A program made the position numbers and the translations under genes. A stretch of DNA of 64,000 nt. Source: Pararhodonellum marinum (GTDB lineage: Bacteria; Bacteroidota; Bacteroidia; Cytophagales; Cyclobacteriaceae). The notes beneath the pieces are model-generated. The model had not been told where the DNA came from. It saw only the letters and a list, made by a program, of their open reading frames with translations, and did not search any database. Of this stretch, positions 43,317 to 51,130 are shown one piece after another. The stretch spans positions 62,001 through 126,000 of the forward strand of contig NZ_JACEFJ010000003.1 in NCBI RefSeq assembly GCF_015354735.1, in the 5' to 3' direction. The first letter of the stretch is position 1. Each line of letters begins with the position of its first letter.

Positions 43317-43895
43317 ATGAAAAAATATATTCCCTTATTCTTGATGCTTTTTATTGCGGCATCCTCTGTGGCAATAGCCCAAACGGACAACATCAGCCCT
43401 CAAAGAAAGCAAGCCATTGACTCTCTGGCTTTAGAGAAAGTCAAAGATTTGAGTAAATACATCAGCATTATAGGCAGTAAGCAAACACAATTCTCAGAAG
43501 CCAACCGCGTTATGGATAGGGCTGAAGAGCTTTTCGCTCCAGAAGCTGAAATGGGTGTTTCTTCTTTGAGCTCCAAAGAAATCGCCTATTATAAAGTAAG
43601 AAGATACTTTGAAAGACTGATGGCATTGAATTACGATCAGGTAAACATATCCTGGTATGACATTCATTACATTAGTGACCTGGAAAGACAGCCTGACGGC
43701 CGGTATGTAGGTGTGATCACCGTTTACCAAAGGTTTGAAGGTACTTCTAGGGAAAGTGGGTTAAATTATAAAGACACAACCAAAAAAGACATCACCATTT
43801 ACGTAGAGAAAAAGCAGACTCAGGTTGCTGGAAGGACTATTGATTTCTGGGACGTGATGCTGGGAGATATCCGGGTGACTGAAACATCTGCATGA
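43317..43895 (+). CDS. Exported protein of unknown function (cassette gene 2)
   Basis: 192 aa with a signal peptide (MKKYIPLFLMLFIAASSVAIA, then QTDN). The mature protein is one domain: LSKYISIIGSKQTQFSEANR, RAEELFAPEAEMGVSSL, YYKVRRYFERLMALNYDQVN and DIHYISDLERQPDGRYVGVI. The ITVYQRFEG and KKDITIYVEKK segments follow. It aligns by eye with the N-terminal domain of gene 4 (shared IGSK/VGSK, then an Ala/Ile helix and Phe). The mixed helix-then-sheet order suggests an NTF2-like cone fold, but this is a guess. It overlaps gene 3 by 4 nt (ATGA), so expression is coupled. Confidence 0.82.
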   Translation: MKKYIPLFLMLFIAASSVAIAQTDNISPQRKQAIDSLALEKVKDLSKYISIIGSKQTQFSEANRVMDRAEELFAPEAEMGVSSLSSKEIAYYKVRRYFERLMALNYDQVNISWYDIHYISDLERQPDGRYVGVITVYQRFEGTSRESGLNYKDTTKKDITIYVEKKQTQVAGRTIDFWDVMLGDIRVTETSA

Positions 43896-44728
43896 GAAAA
43901 TTTATTTTAGTACTAGTATTAATTACATCTTATAGGTTTGCACCGGGGCAGGGTTTGTACAGCCCCGGTCAGCCTTCTGATGACGGCAGATTTGCCGCAT
44001 CAACCAAACAGGTCAATCAATTTTTCAGGAGATTCAACGCCGAAGAAAGTAAAGACGGAAGTACCCGCTTCAACCCAGGAGACAGGGAATACAGGGACCG
44101 AGAGTTAAGAAAAGGGTTTATCAATATCCTTTTTGACAACGAAACCACATCTGTCCCAAAAAGCTTAAAAGAGGATTTCACTCAAACGGTTATCTCAACA
44201 GGTAATCCCCAATTTCTTGATTTTCACAATGGCGAATGGTTTGCCGAGGTAAATACTGTATTTATGATTAAAGGCAAGCGTGAAAACGTTACCCTTTTCA
44301 TGAAACTGCAGGAAGAAGGACTGGGATTTGAATGGGTCATTGACAACATAGCCGCCGACTTTTTCAAATTATACTTCGATAAAGACACCGGAAATGACAA
44401 ACAGTTCTTGCATCCGCTGAGTCATGAATTGGGTTTCATGAACCTAAGAAAAGCTTTGCAGGACAACAAAAAGCCAGAATCTTATACACCAAAAGAATTT
44501 TCTCCTGATTACCTTTCGATTTTTCTTTACGAAATCAAGAAAGGAAACATCAGGTTTGAAACTGTGTCTGATGTGAAATTTCATTTTTTCCAGATCAGTG
44601 ATTGGTATTTCGAGTTATCCCAGTTCAACCGACCGGGATTCAACACAGGTTGGTTAATTTCCAATCTGGTAAAGTTAAATGAAGGTGATAAGGACGTGAT
44701 TTTAAACTACATCTATGACCAGAATTAG
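43892..44728 (+). CDS. Exported protein of unknown function (cassette gene 3)
   Basis: 278 aa with a signal peptide (MRKFILVLVLITSYRFAPGQ). Mature regions: STKQVNQFFRRFNAEES, DRELRKGFINILFDNET, QFLDFHNGEWFAEVNTVFMI and NVTLFMKLQEEGLGFEWVID. Then comes a second part (about 165-278) rich in aromatic residues (ISDWYFELSQFNRPGFNTGW). The first half has the same helix-then-sheet order as its neighbours, with weaker similarity. It overlaps gene 2 by 4 nt and gene 4 by 14 nt, the tightest spacing in the window. The family is not recognised. Confidence 0.82.
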   Translation: MRKFILVLVLITSYRFAPGQGLYSPGQPSDDGRFAASTKQVNQFFRRFNAEESKDGSTRFNPGDREYRDRELRKGFINILFDNETTSVPKSLKEDFTQTVISTGNPQFLDFHNGEWFAEVNTVFMIKGKRENVTLFMKLQEEGLGFEWVIDNIAADFFKLYFDKDTGNDKQFLHPLSHELGFMNLRKALQDNKKPESYTPKEFSPDYLSIFLYEIKKGNIRFETVSDVKFHFFQISDWYFELSQFNRPGFNTGWLISNLVKLNEGDKDVILNYIYDQN

Positions 44729-47162
44729 ACCCTATCTATTTTTCCTGTTGTTTTTCTTCGCCACTCCATTCTTGCGAGCCCAAGATCTTGGTGATTATTC
44801 CAAACAGGAAATAAAAGATTTTACCCAAAATGTTGAGGATCAGATGAAATTTCTGGAATATTTCCTCAATACTGTGGGCAGCAAGGAAACCTCTGCGAGA
44901 GATAAGGATGTCATCATTAGAGAGAGTTACAAAAAGATTTTTAGGGACGAAAAAGTACAGGTGGAGGATGACCTCCTTCTGGACAGAAAAGTAATTACCA
45001 ACAAGGATGTCACAGCCTATTTGAAAGACATTGAGTTCTTTTTTAAAGATGCTCAATTCAATCTTAAAGTAAGAGAAATTAAGCCGTTTTTAAGGGACAA
45101 TGGAGAACTTTCATTTTTAGTTTCTCTTGATCGTACTTTGACAGCCACCGGACTTACCAATGAAAAAATCGAGAATACCAAACCGAGATTTATCGAAGTA
45201 AATGTAGACAAAAGAAGCAATGAATTGAAAATAGCTTCTGTATACACAACTAAGTTAAGCAGAGACAAAGAATTGATGGAATGGTGGGCCAACCTATCAT
45301 TTGAATGGGAAGCTTATTTCCGTGACAGGTTCGATTTTAAAGATGATTCGCTTACCATAGAGCAGATCTATAAGATCACCGATGTGGATACCTTGAAGTT
45401 GAGCAACAACACTTTGATCAAAGACCTGGGGCCGATCCAAACCTTAAGGGAATTGAAATACCTTGATATCAGCAATACCCATATTGAAGAACTCAATCCC
45501 ATCAGCAATGTTACTTTTTTGAGTTACTTGGACATTTCCAATACCCCTACGCAGGATGTTCAATTCCTAAAGTATTCTGATAATCTCACCTATCTGGATA
45601 TTTCCCACACCAAGGTTGATACGATTGATGATCTGAACAACCTCAAAAAATTAAAAACATTCAAAGCAGAAAAAACCCCTTTGGCAGGTTTCAGCGTGCT
45701 CAACAATTATAAAGATTTGGAACACCTTAATCTCAAAGAGAGTGGTTTTAATAACCTTGAAAACATCAAAGAACTCAATCAGCTGAAGCACCTCAATATC
45801 AGCGGTAATTATCTGATCAATTTTGATTATTTAAGTGAGTTGACAAGTCTGGAAGAGTTGATCATGCAGGAAAGTAATCTGGTGGATTTATCACCTTTGG
45901 CTAGCCTGGAAAAACTTAGAGTGGTCAACATCAGCAATACAGAGGTGGGTAACCTTGAACCTCTTTCAAATAAACCAGAGTTGAGGCGAATTTATGCGGA
46001 TCAGACCAGTATTCCTGAAGAAATAGCGGATGAATATGCCAGGGTCAATCGTTCTGTCCTGCTTATCCATAATGTAGAAAGCCTGGAGTCTTGGTGGAAT
46101 TCTCTTCCTGAAGGATGGAAAGAAGTGATAGAAAGACAAAATCCCGGCTTAACAAAAGGAACCCCTGCTGCGGAAGAACTCTCGACGTTGGTCAATAAAG
46201 AAATAGTGGATATTTCAAACAGTGAGGTAGTAAACCTGCGCCCGATTTTGAAATTCAAAAAAATCATTGAATTTAATTGTAACAATACCAAAGTGGATGA
46301 CCTTTCACCTTTGGCAGACAGCAAAACACTTGTGAAACTTTCTGCCAAAAATACCAAAATTACCCAGGTGGAGGCTTTAAAAAATGTCAATACACTTGAA
46401 ACGATAATTTTGGAACAAAATGAAATCCAAAGGATTGAATCTTTGAAGTTTCTTCCTGAACTGAAATACCTAAACATTGACCATACGGATGTAGCTCGGT
46501 GGGAAGTCCAGGAGCTTATTGAGCTAAAACCAGAAGCCAACATTATTTTTAGAACAGAGGAACTGGAAGATTGGTGGGAAAATCTAAATGAAAACTGGAA
46601 AGCTATTTTTGATAAATCCTTTGATGTGGGAGATAATCCAAACTCGGATGAGTTGCATAAAATGACAGCTTCAACATCTATCACCATCAATGGGGACAAT
46701 ATCCAAGATCTTTGGCCTTTGAAAGTATTTATCAACCTGAGAAATCTGGAAATCAATAATGTGCCTTTAGCGGATGTTTCCGCACTAACAGAATTGAGTT
46801 TATTGGAAAAGCTGAAAATTTCTCAGGCTCCTGTCAGTTCTCTTGAAGCCTTTAGAAATCTGAATGTTTTGGAGGAACTCGATTTAAGCAATACAGCCAT
46901 TGAGGATTTGAGGCCATTGGACAACCTCACGAGACTTAAAAAACTCAACTTATCCGGCACCGGCATCAAAAGACTGAGAGGGCTTGAAAACCTATTTGAA
47001 CTGAACGATTTGGATATCTCCAGTACCAATGTGAGAACCATCAGTCCAATCAGCAATCTTTTGAACATCGAAAAGTTTATTTGTTTCAATACCAGGATTA
47101 ACCAAAGGCAAATCGATAATTTCAAGGCAGCCAACCCTAACGTTGATGTCAGATATTATTAA
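44715..47162 (+). CDS. Exported three-block leucine-rich-repeat protein (cassette gene 4)
   Basis: 815 aa with a signal peptide (about 1-22, ending FLRAQ). An N-terminal domain (about 25-180) resembles gene 2 (FLNTVGSKETS, YLKDIEFFFKDAQFN). Three LRR blocks follow, each opened by a Trp-rich cap: LMEWWANLSFEWEAYF (Trp190/191), LESWWNSLPEGWKEV (460/461) and LEDWWENLNENWKAIF (620/621). The LRRs are internalin/SDS22-like with 21-23-residue periods (LKYLDISNTHIEELNPI). Each block ends in a similar P-x-V-strand, and the protein stops at that boundary (NVDVRYY). It probably binds ligands in the periplasm or at the surface. Confidence 0.87.
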   Translation: MTRIRPYLFFLLFFFATPFLRAQDLGDYSKQEIKDFTQNVEDQMKFLEYFLNTVGSKETSARDKDVIIRESYKKIFRDEKVQVEDDLLLDRKVITNKDVTAYLKDIEFFFKDAQFNLKVREIKPFLRDNGELSFLVSLDRTLTATGLTNEKIENTKPRFIEVNVDKRSNELKIASVYTTKLSRDKELMEWWANLSFEWEAYFRDRFDFKDDSLTIEQIYKITDVDTLKLSNNTLIKDLGPIQTLRELKYLDISNTHIEELNPISNVTFLSYLDISNTPTQDVQFLKYSDNLTYLDISHTKVDTIDDLNNLKKLKTFKAEKTPLAGFSVLNNYKDLEHLNLKESGFNNLENIKELNQLKHLNISGNYLINFDYLSELTSLEELIMQESNLVDLSPLASLEKLRVVNISNTEVGNLEPLSNKPELRRIYADQTSIPEEIADEYARVNRSVLLIHNVESLESWWNSLPEGWKEVIERQNPGLTKGTPAAEELSTLVNKEIVDISNSEVVNLRPILKFKKIIEFNCNNTKVDDLSPLADSKTLVKLSAKNTKITQVEALKNVNTLETIILEQNEIQRIESLKFLPELKYLNIDHTDVARWEVQELIELKPEANIIFRTEELEDWWENLNENWKAIFDKSFDVGDNPNSDELHKMTASTSITINGDNIQDLWPLKVFINLRNLEINNVPLADVSALTELSLLEKLKISQAPVSSLEAFRNLNVLEELDLSNTAIEDLRPLDNLTRLKKLNLSGTGIKRLRGLENLFELNDLDISSTNVRTISPISNLLNIEKFICFNTRINQRQIDNFKAANPNVDVRYY

Positions 47163-47170
47163 AACTGATA

Positions 47171-47203
47171 AAAAAAATCCCGATCATGAATCGGGATTTT
47201 TTT
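47171..47203 (+). terminator. Strong intrinsic terminator closing the exported cassette
   Basis: A 14-bp stem (AAAAAAATCCCGAT, 47171-47184, with 47190-47203) and a 5-nt loop CATGA, with an A-run on the left and seven T on the right. It serves the LRR gene and, being symmetrical, also the leftward dps gene. Confidence 0.9.
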
Positions 47204-47216
47204 ATTGGAATCAATT

Positions 47217-47708
47217 TTATTTTTTCAAAAAGGAGGTAAACATCCAATGATGTAATTCAATTTTTTTGATGAAGGCGATCAACATATCTTCTGTTGCGGT
47301 GTCTCCCAGCTCAGCAACTTTTTCTGCACAGTCGTTCATGTTTTCAACCAAGATTTCAAAATCATTAAGAATTTCTTTGACCATTGCATCTGATTTCAAA
47401 TCAGTCCCGACTTCTTTAATGTCTGAATGCTCCAAATATTCTTTCATCAAACTCAATGGAGTCAGTCCAAAAACTCGGATTCGCTCTGCAATCAAATCTA
47501 TGTTGGCCATGGCTTCATCATAGAGTTCCTCGAACTTCTCATGCAAATCAAAGAAATCTCCTCCGGTTACATTCCAGTGAAAATTCCTTAGTTTCTGGTA
47601 ATGGACATGGTAATTGGCCAATAGGGAGTTTAGGCTTGCTACTATTTTATTAGATTCTTCTTTGTTGTATCCCAACTTTTTGAATACTCTTTTTTCTAAT
47701 ACTGGCAT
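47217..47708 (-). CDS. dps: Dps family ferritin-like DNA-protection protein
   Basis: 163 aa, the normal Dps length. Dinuclear iron-site landmarks: RNFHWNVTGGDFFDLHEKF with His44, His56 and a nearby acidic cluster (EELYDE). The preceding helix is SLLANYHVHYQKL. Helix four ends near LIAERIRVFG. The protein forms a 12-subunit cage that oxidises Fe(II) with peroxide and protects DNA in stationary phase. The N-terminal tail is short and basic (KRVFKKLGYNKEES), which could bind DNA. It stands alone with its own upstream region and shares a terminator with the LRR gene. Confidence 0.93.
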   Translation of the reverse strand: MPVLEKRVFKKLGYNKEESNKIVASLNSLLANYHVHYQKLRNFHWNVTGGDFFDLHEKFEELYDEAMANIDLIAERIRVFGLTPLSLMKEYLEHSDIKEVGTDLKSDAMVKEILNDFEILVENMNDCAEKVAELGDTATEDMLIAFIKKIELHHWMFTSFLKK

Positions 47709-47870
47709 GGTGTTAAAATTTTAAGGTTTAGTGATTTATTCAGATTATTCTTCTAAATAACATACTAATTAAACGTTGAAATAGGCTATTTGTTTTGATT
47801 AATGTCTCAATAATTATAGAAAAATGGGAGACAGATAAAAAAGGACGTTGAGCCTCAAAAAGCACAAAAA

Positions 47871-48908
47871 TCAATAGTTTGGAAGTTTGAAAACCTGATT
47901 TAAACTCATCCTGACGATTTGACCCATATTTTTACAGTCCAAGAACTGAGGATGACCATAATGTTTGGCAAGTTCCTGTTTGAGGTTATCGATATTTTCC
48001 GGGGTAGAAATGGTATCATTTTCCATGGCTTTTAGAATATCCTCTATTTCTTTAGGAGAAGATCTAAGCCGATTCGCAATGAGGGCCCTTTCTTCTCGCT
48101 GGTATTGTTTCATGGACTCAGGGGTGATGTGTTTGAGACCCAATTGAATCAAAGCGTTGTTTTCTTTGAAGTATTGTGGTAGATAAATGTTTTTCTTTCC
48201 TTCATAAGATTGTTGGTCAAAATCAATGGATCTTATCCTGTAGTGGGTTTCTTCAAAATCCGGCGTAACATCAATGACAAAGTTTGAAGAATGCATATCT
48301 CCAAGCAATCTTACAAAGCACCTTTCGTTGAATTTGATAAACTCTTTGGCCAAACGGATGGGATTAAGCAAAGGATCGTAGATATACTGTTTCATAAACA
48401 TTTCCCCCGGAATGCCTGCGATATGTTCTTCTATGAGGGAGTCCTTATAGACCAGGTAATTTATTCGGTTGGGTGAAAGTAAGTGTTCAAGTTCCAGTCC
48501 ATACACTCTGGAGGCATCAGCGTGCTTGATGTAGAAATAGTCAAAGTTGTCGTTGATACGGTTAACAATACGGACTCTGAAGGGCTGAGTATTGCCGTAA
48601 ATACACAAATCTACCCGATCCACATACAAGTGTTGCATGACCGACATGTCCCCCTGTGCCTTGATGATTGCATATATTTTTTTGAGGTTGTAATGAATAT
48701 CAGCCCGATCCGATTCTAAGTAAAACACAGTTTCCCACAGCGTATCATTTTCCCTCGAATCATACAAAGGAATAGAACTGTTGTAGCGGAGCAATTCCTT
48801 GTAATGTATCGGAATATCTACCTCCCGGCCATATTTCACCAAATACTGTCTGAGGCCTTTGCTGATGGGGTAAATTTTTTTCTTTTTGCTGATCAAGGCC
48901 ATATCCAA
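47871..48908 (-). CDS. Protein-kinase-like (PKL) fold protein of unknown family
   Basis: 345 aa, with no signal peptide. A second Met is 6 nt in. I read a kinase-like core: a beta-strand with Lys in YFYIKHADAS (Lys128), a hinge-like EEHIAGIPGE (about 160-169), a catalytic-loop LLGDMHSSNFVID (Asp204, Asn209 with the classical D-x4-N spacing) and a metal-binding IRSIDFDQQSY (Asp229/Asp231). The catalytic loop is APH/RIO/HipA-like rather than Ser/Thr-kinase-like. The substrate is unknown. It lies 5 nt downstream of the DUF3817 gene on the same strand, so the two are co-transcribed. The kinase assignment is from motif pattern only. Confidence 0.6.
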   Translation of the reverse strand: MDMALISKKKKIYPISKGLRQYLVKYGREVDIPIHYKELLRYNSSIPLYDSRENDTLWETVFYLESDRADIHYNLKKIYAIIKAQGDMSVMQHLYVDRVDLCIYGNTQPFRVRIVNRINDNFDYFYIKHADASRVYGLELEHLLSPNRINYLVYKDSLIEEHIAGIPGEMFMKQYIYDPLLNPIRLAKEFIKFNERCFVRLLGDMHSSNFVIDVTPDFEETHYRIRSIDFDQQSYEGKKNIYLPQYFKENNALIQLGLKHITPESMKQYQREERALIANRLRSSPKEIEDILKAMENDTISTPENIDNLKQELAKHYGHPQFLDCKNMGQIVRMSLNQVFKLPNY

Positions 48909-48913
48909 CTTAT

Positions 48914-49231
48914 TTAAGACCTCAAAGCACGGTATTCCTCTTTTAATTTACGGTCAAACAGAAATGGGCCAAATGGCAACAAAGCTGCAATCAGGCCAAC
49001 CAGTGTTTTCCGAAAACTCCAGGATAATTTTTTTGAAGTCGGAAAAAGGATGTAAACATAAAGAACAAACAAAATACCATGTGCCCAACCTACATATTTG
49101 ACCGCATCCGGCATATCCATGGTATATTTGAGCGGCATGGCAATGAATAGCAATACCAAAAAGGAAATGCCCTCAGCAATGCTGATTCCACGGAATCTAG
49201 CGAGTAGTTTCAACTTTTCTTGATCTTGCAT
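48914..49231 (-). CDS. DUF3817 small membrane protein
   Basis: 105 aa. DUF3817 pattern: LARFRGISIAEGISFLVLLF, MPLKYTMDMPDAVKYVGWAH and GILFVLYVYILF, then a third hydrophobic segment (VGLIAALLPFGPFLFD). About three membrane spans. In other bacteria this family sits with respiratory or efflux genes, with no proven role. It starts 2 nt after the 189-aa gene stop and ends 5 nt before the kinase-like gene, so the three form a leftward operon. Confidence 0.88.
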   Translation of the reverse strand: MQDQEKLKLLARFRGISIAEGISFLVLLFIAMPLKYTMDMPDAVKYVGWAHGILFVLYVYILFPTSKKLSWSFRKTLVGLIAALLPFGPFLFDRKLKEEYRALRS

Positions 49232-49233
49232 GA

Positions 49234-49803
49234 TTAAGGGTTAATGTTAAAAAGGACCTGAAGCTGTTTCCAAAGCTTCCCCTTCAAAGGACGGTTGACA
49301 GAAAGCTCTGACAATTCATCAGCGAAAAGATATTCTACCTCGTCCAAAGCCCGTATGTCATAAAGATCATTCCTTTTTTTCATCAGAGGATGGGCGAAAT
49401 TCCCAAAAACCAAGATCTTGTTTGGATTTAACCGGTCAATTGCATCCAAAGAAGCTTCCTGTAAATGTTCTGATGATACCAAGGCGATATCTTTTAAAGA
49501 ACAGTTTACCGCTTCCATGATGCGCATCAAAAAGACACTTTCTTCTGTTTTCAAGCTTTTCCCTTGGTACACCACAAGGACTCCTTTTTCAAATTGGCCT
49601 TCATGCTCCAATTTTTCATACTCCAGGCTTTCTGGTTCTTCTGCGTTAGATGACGACGTATTTTGTTCTGATGATTCATTGCTCATTTCAGTAACCGGTT
49701 TCTGGCTTCTATTGGTAAATGACTGAATTAGAGAATCATCCGAAATCAACACCAATTCTTGGTCCATGAATAGACCCATGTGTTGTAGGTTCATTTCTTC
49801 CAT
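49234..49803 (-). CDS. Hypothetical protein, possibly HolD-like
   Basis: 189 aa. The N-terminus has ordered helical and strand pieces (NLQHMGLFMDQELVLI), then a Ser/Asn/Glu-rich linker (about 40-70). A Rossmann-like C-terminal half follows: GVLVVYQGKSLKTEESVFLM, IMEAVNCSLKDIALVSSEHL and NPNKILVFGNFAHPL. The order (strand, then a helix ending SLKDIALVSSEHL) recalls DNA polymerase III psi (HolD), but this is a weak resemblance. It is the first gene of the operon with DUF3817 and the kinase-like gene. The function is not established. Confidence 0.6.
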   Translation of the reverse strand: MEEMNLQHMGLFMDQELVLISDDSLIQSFTNRSQKPVTEMSNESSEQNTSSSNAEEPESLEYEKLEHEGQFEKGVLVVYQGKSLKTEESVFLMRIMEAVNCSLKDIALVSSEHLQEASLDAIDRLNPNKILVFGNFAHPLMKKRNDLYDIRALDEVEYLFADELSELSVNRPLKGKLWKQLQVLFNINP

Positions 49804-50230
49804 AGCCTAAAAATGACCAAAAATTTTCCTCCAAACAAAATTTAAAGTTGAATAGATGATAATTTATGTGGAACCATATCAGGTATTTTACCATGCTTTT
49901 TTCATCTCCCTTTTTCTGTAAAGAACGAATGAATAATAACAAGTAATTATTTGGAAGCTTTACAAAAGCAATGAAAAGGAGTAAAATAAACCATTAAAAT
50001 ACAATTTTGATTTATTGAGGAATTTTTTTAACTTACAGATGAATCTGATGTCAATAAGTTGATTTATGATAAAAATTTTTCATTAATAGTGTATGCGTTT
50101 TTAAATGTTTTATGATTCTTTTTTAGACTGCCGGCCAAGTTTAGGGATGGATTTATTTTGAATAATTATTCAGGATAGATTCTGGAGATTTTAAAGTTGA
50201 AATTTTATTTACCACTTAACCAATATAATT
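49804..50230. other. Intergenic region between divergent genes
   Basis: 427 bp, very AT-rich, between the leftward HolD-like gene and the small lmo0937-type gene. I see no reading frame of note, repeat or RNA gene. It should hold promoters for both directions. Confidence 0.5.
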
Positions 50231-50386
50231 ATGGGAAATCTACTTTATGTAATTGCAGTTATCTTGATCATCGCATGGCTAATAGGCTTTATAGGCTATA
50301 GTGCCGGAGGCCTTATCCATATTTTGCTCGTCATAGCCGTAGTGGCAATTTTATTGCGGGTCATTAGAGGGGGTAGGGCAGTCTAG
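50231..50386 (+). CDS. Lmo0937-type 51-aa membrane protein
   Basis: 51 aa, ATG at 50231, stop TAG at 50384-50386; short enough to be missed by usual length cut-offs. Two hydrophobic helices flank a glycine turn: MGNLLYVIAVILIIAWLIGF, then SAGGLIHILLVIAVVAILL, ending in basic RVIRGGRAV. This is the lmo0937/DUF5670 micro-protein pattern, widespread in Bacteroidota and often stress-linked. It is probably an inner-membrane peptide. It has its own strong terminator downstream. Confidence 0.85.
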   Translation: MGNLLYVIAVILIIAWLIGFIGYSAGGLIHILLVIAVVAILLRVIRGGRAV

Positions 50387-50412
50387 CTGCCATTTGCAGA
50401 TTAAAAATAAGA

Positions 50413-50448
50413 AAAGCGGGCTGTTTTGTTCTCAAAACAGCCCGCTTT
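50413..50448 (+). terminator. Strong intrinsic terminator after the lmo0937-type gene
   Basis: A 15-bp perfect stem (AAAGCGGGCTGTTTT, 50413-50427, with 50434-50448) and a 6-nt loop. The T-run after the stem is modest (CATTTAATTTTC). It may also end the leftward thioesterase transcript. Confidence 0.85.
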
Positions 50449-50509
50449 CATTTAATTTTCAATTTTATTTCTCCTCCAATCGTTCTGTCAGAGACTATAC
50501 ATCCTCAAT

Positions 50510-51046
50510 TTATTTTTTAGCCAAAGGTCCATCTAGGTCAAAAATTGATTTCAGTTCCACAGCATCTTTAGGATCCATTCGCTTGGATAGGATCAACCTT
50601 AGCTGCCTTCTTCGCAAAGCCCCCTCAAACAATTCAATTTCTTCCTCAGTTTCGGGGTTGACCTCAGGTACTTCAATGGGACGACCATTTTGATCCACTG
50701 CAACAAAAGTGAAAAAAGCCCTGTGGGTCTTTATTTTTTTATTGGCCGGGATATCCTCTGCCCAAACCTCTATAAACACTTCCATCGAGGAGTTAAAAGC
50801 ACGGGTAACTTTAGACTTTAAGGTGACCACATTTCCCAAAGCAATGGGATGGGTGAAAGAAATGCTGTCTGCCGAGGCGGTTACCACAATCCTGTTGGAA
50901 TGTTTTTGTGCAGCAATGGCCGCGACAACATCCATCCAGTGCATCAGTTTTCCGCCCATGAGGTTATTGAGCGTATTGGTATCATTGGGAAGTACCATCT
51001 CGGTCATAATGACCTCTGAGGCTTTTGCTGCTTTCTTTTTTGCCAT
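50510..51046 (-). CDS. Acyl-CoA thioesterase (hotdog fold)
   Basis: 178 aa. YciA/BFIT-type hotdog: MVLPNDTNTLNNLMGGKLMH, the hotdog helix MDVVAAIAAQKHSNRIVVTA, then SISFTHPIALGNVVTLKSKV and HRAFFTFVAVDQNGRP. The Asn-Asp pair near residue 19-20 and the conserved glycine helix fit the family catalytic site. It hydrolyses acyl-CoA to free acid and CoA in the cytosol, probably regulating CoA pools. The C-terminal tail (LRLILSKRMDPKDAVELKSI) is extended. It is followed on the minus strand, toward lower coordinates, by the lmo0937-type terminator. Confidence 0.9.
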   Translation of the reverse strand: MAKKKAAKASEVIMTEMVLPNDTNTLNNLMGGKLMHWMDVVAAIAAQKHSNRIVVTASADSISFTHPIALGNVVTLKSKVTRAFNSSMEVFIEVWAEDIPANKKIKTHRAFFTFVAVDQNGRPIEVPEVNPETEEEIELFEGALRRRQLRLILSKRMDPKDAVELKSIFDLDGPLAKK

Positions 51047-51130
51047 AAAAGGATTGTTTTGACAAAAATACAGAATTTATTTTGCTTTGGAAGCGATCTG
51101 ATGCCGATAAATCAGAATATTGTTTTGATT

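Noticed and set aside
46001-46756. 251-codon antisense frame within the LRR gene
   Set aside because: Low-complexity Ser/Phe-rich sequence that mirrors the LRR codons; no signal, start context or family resemblance.
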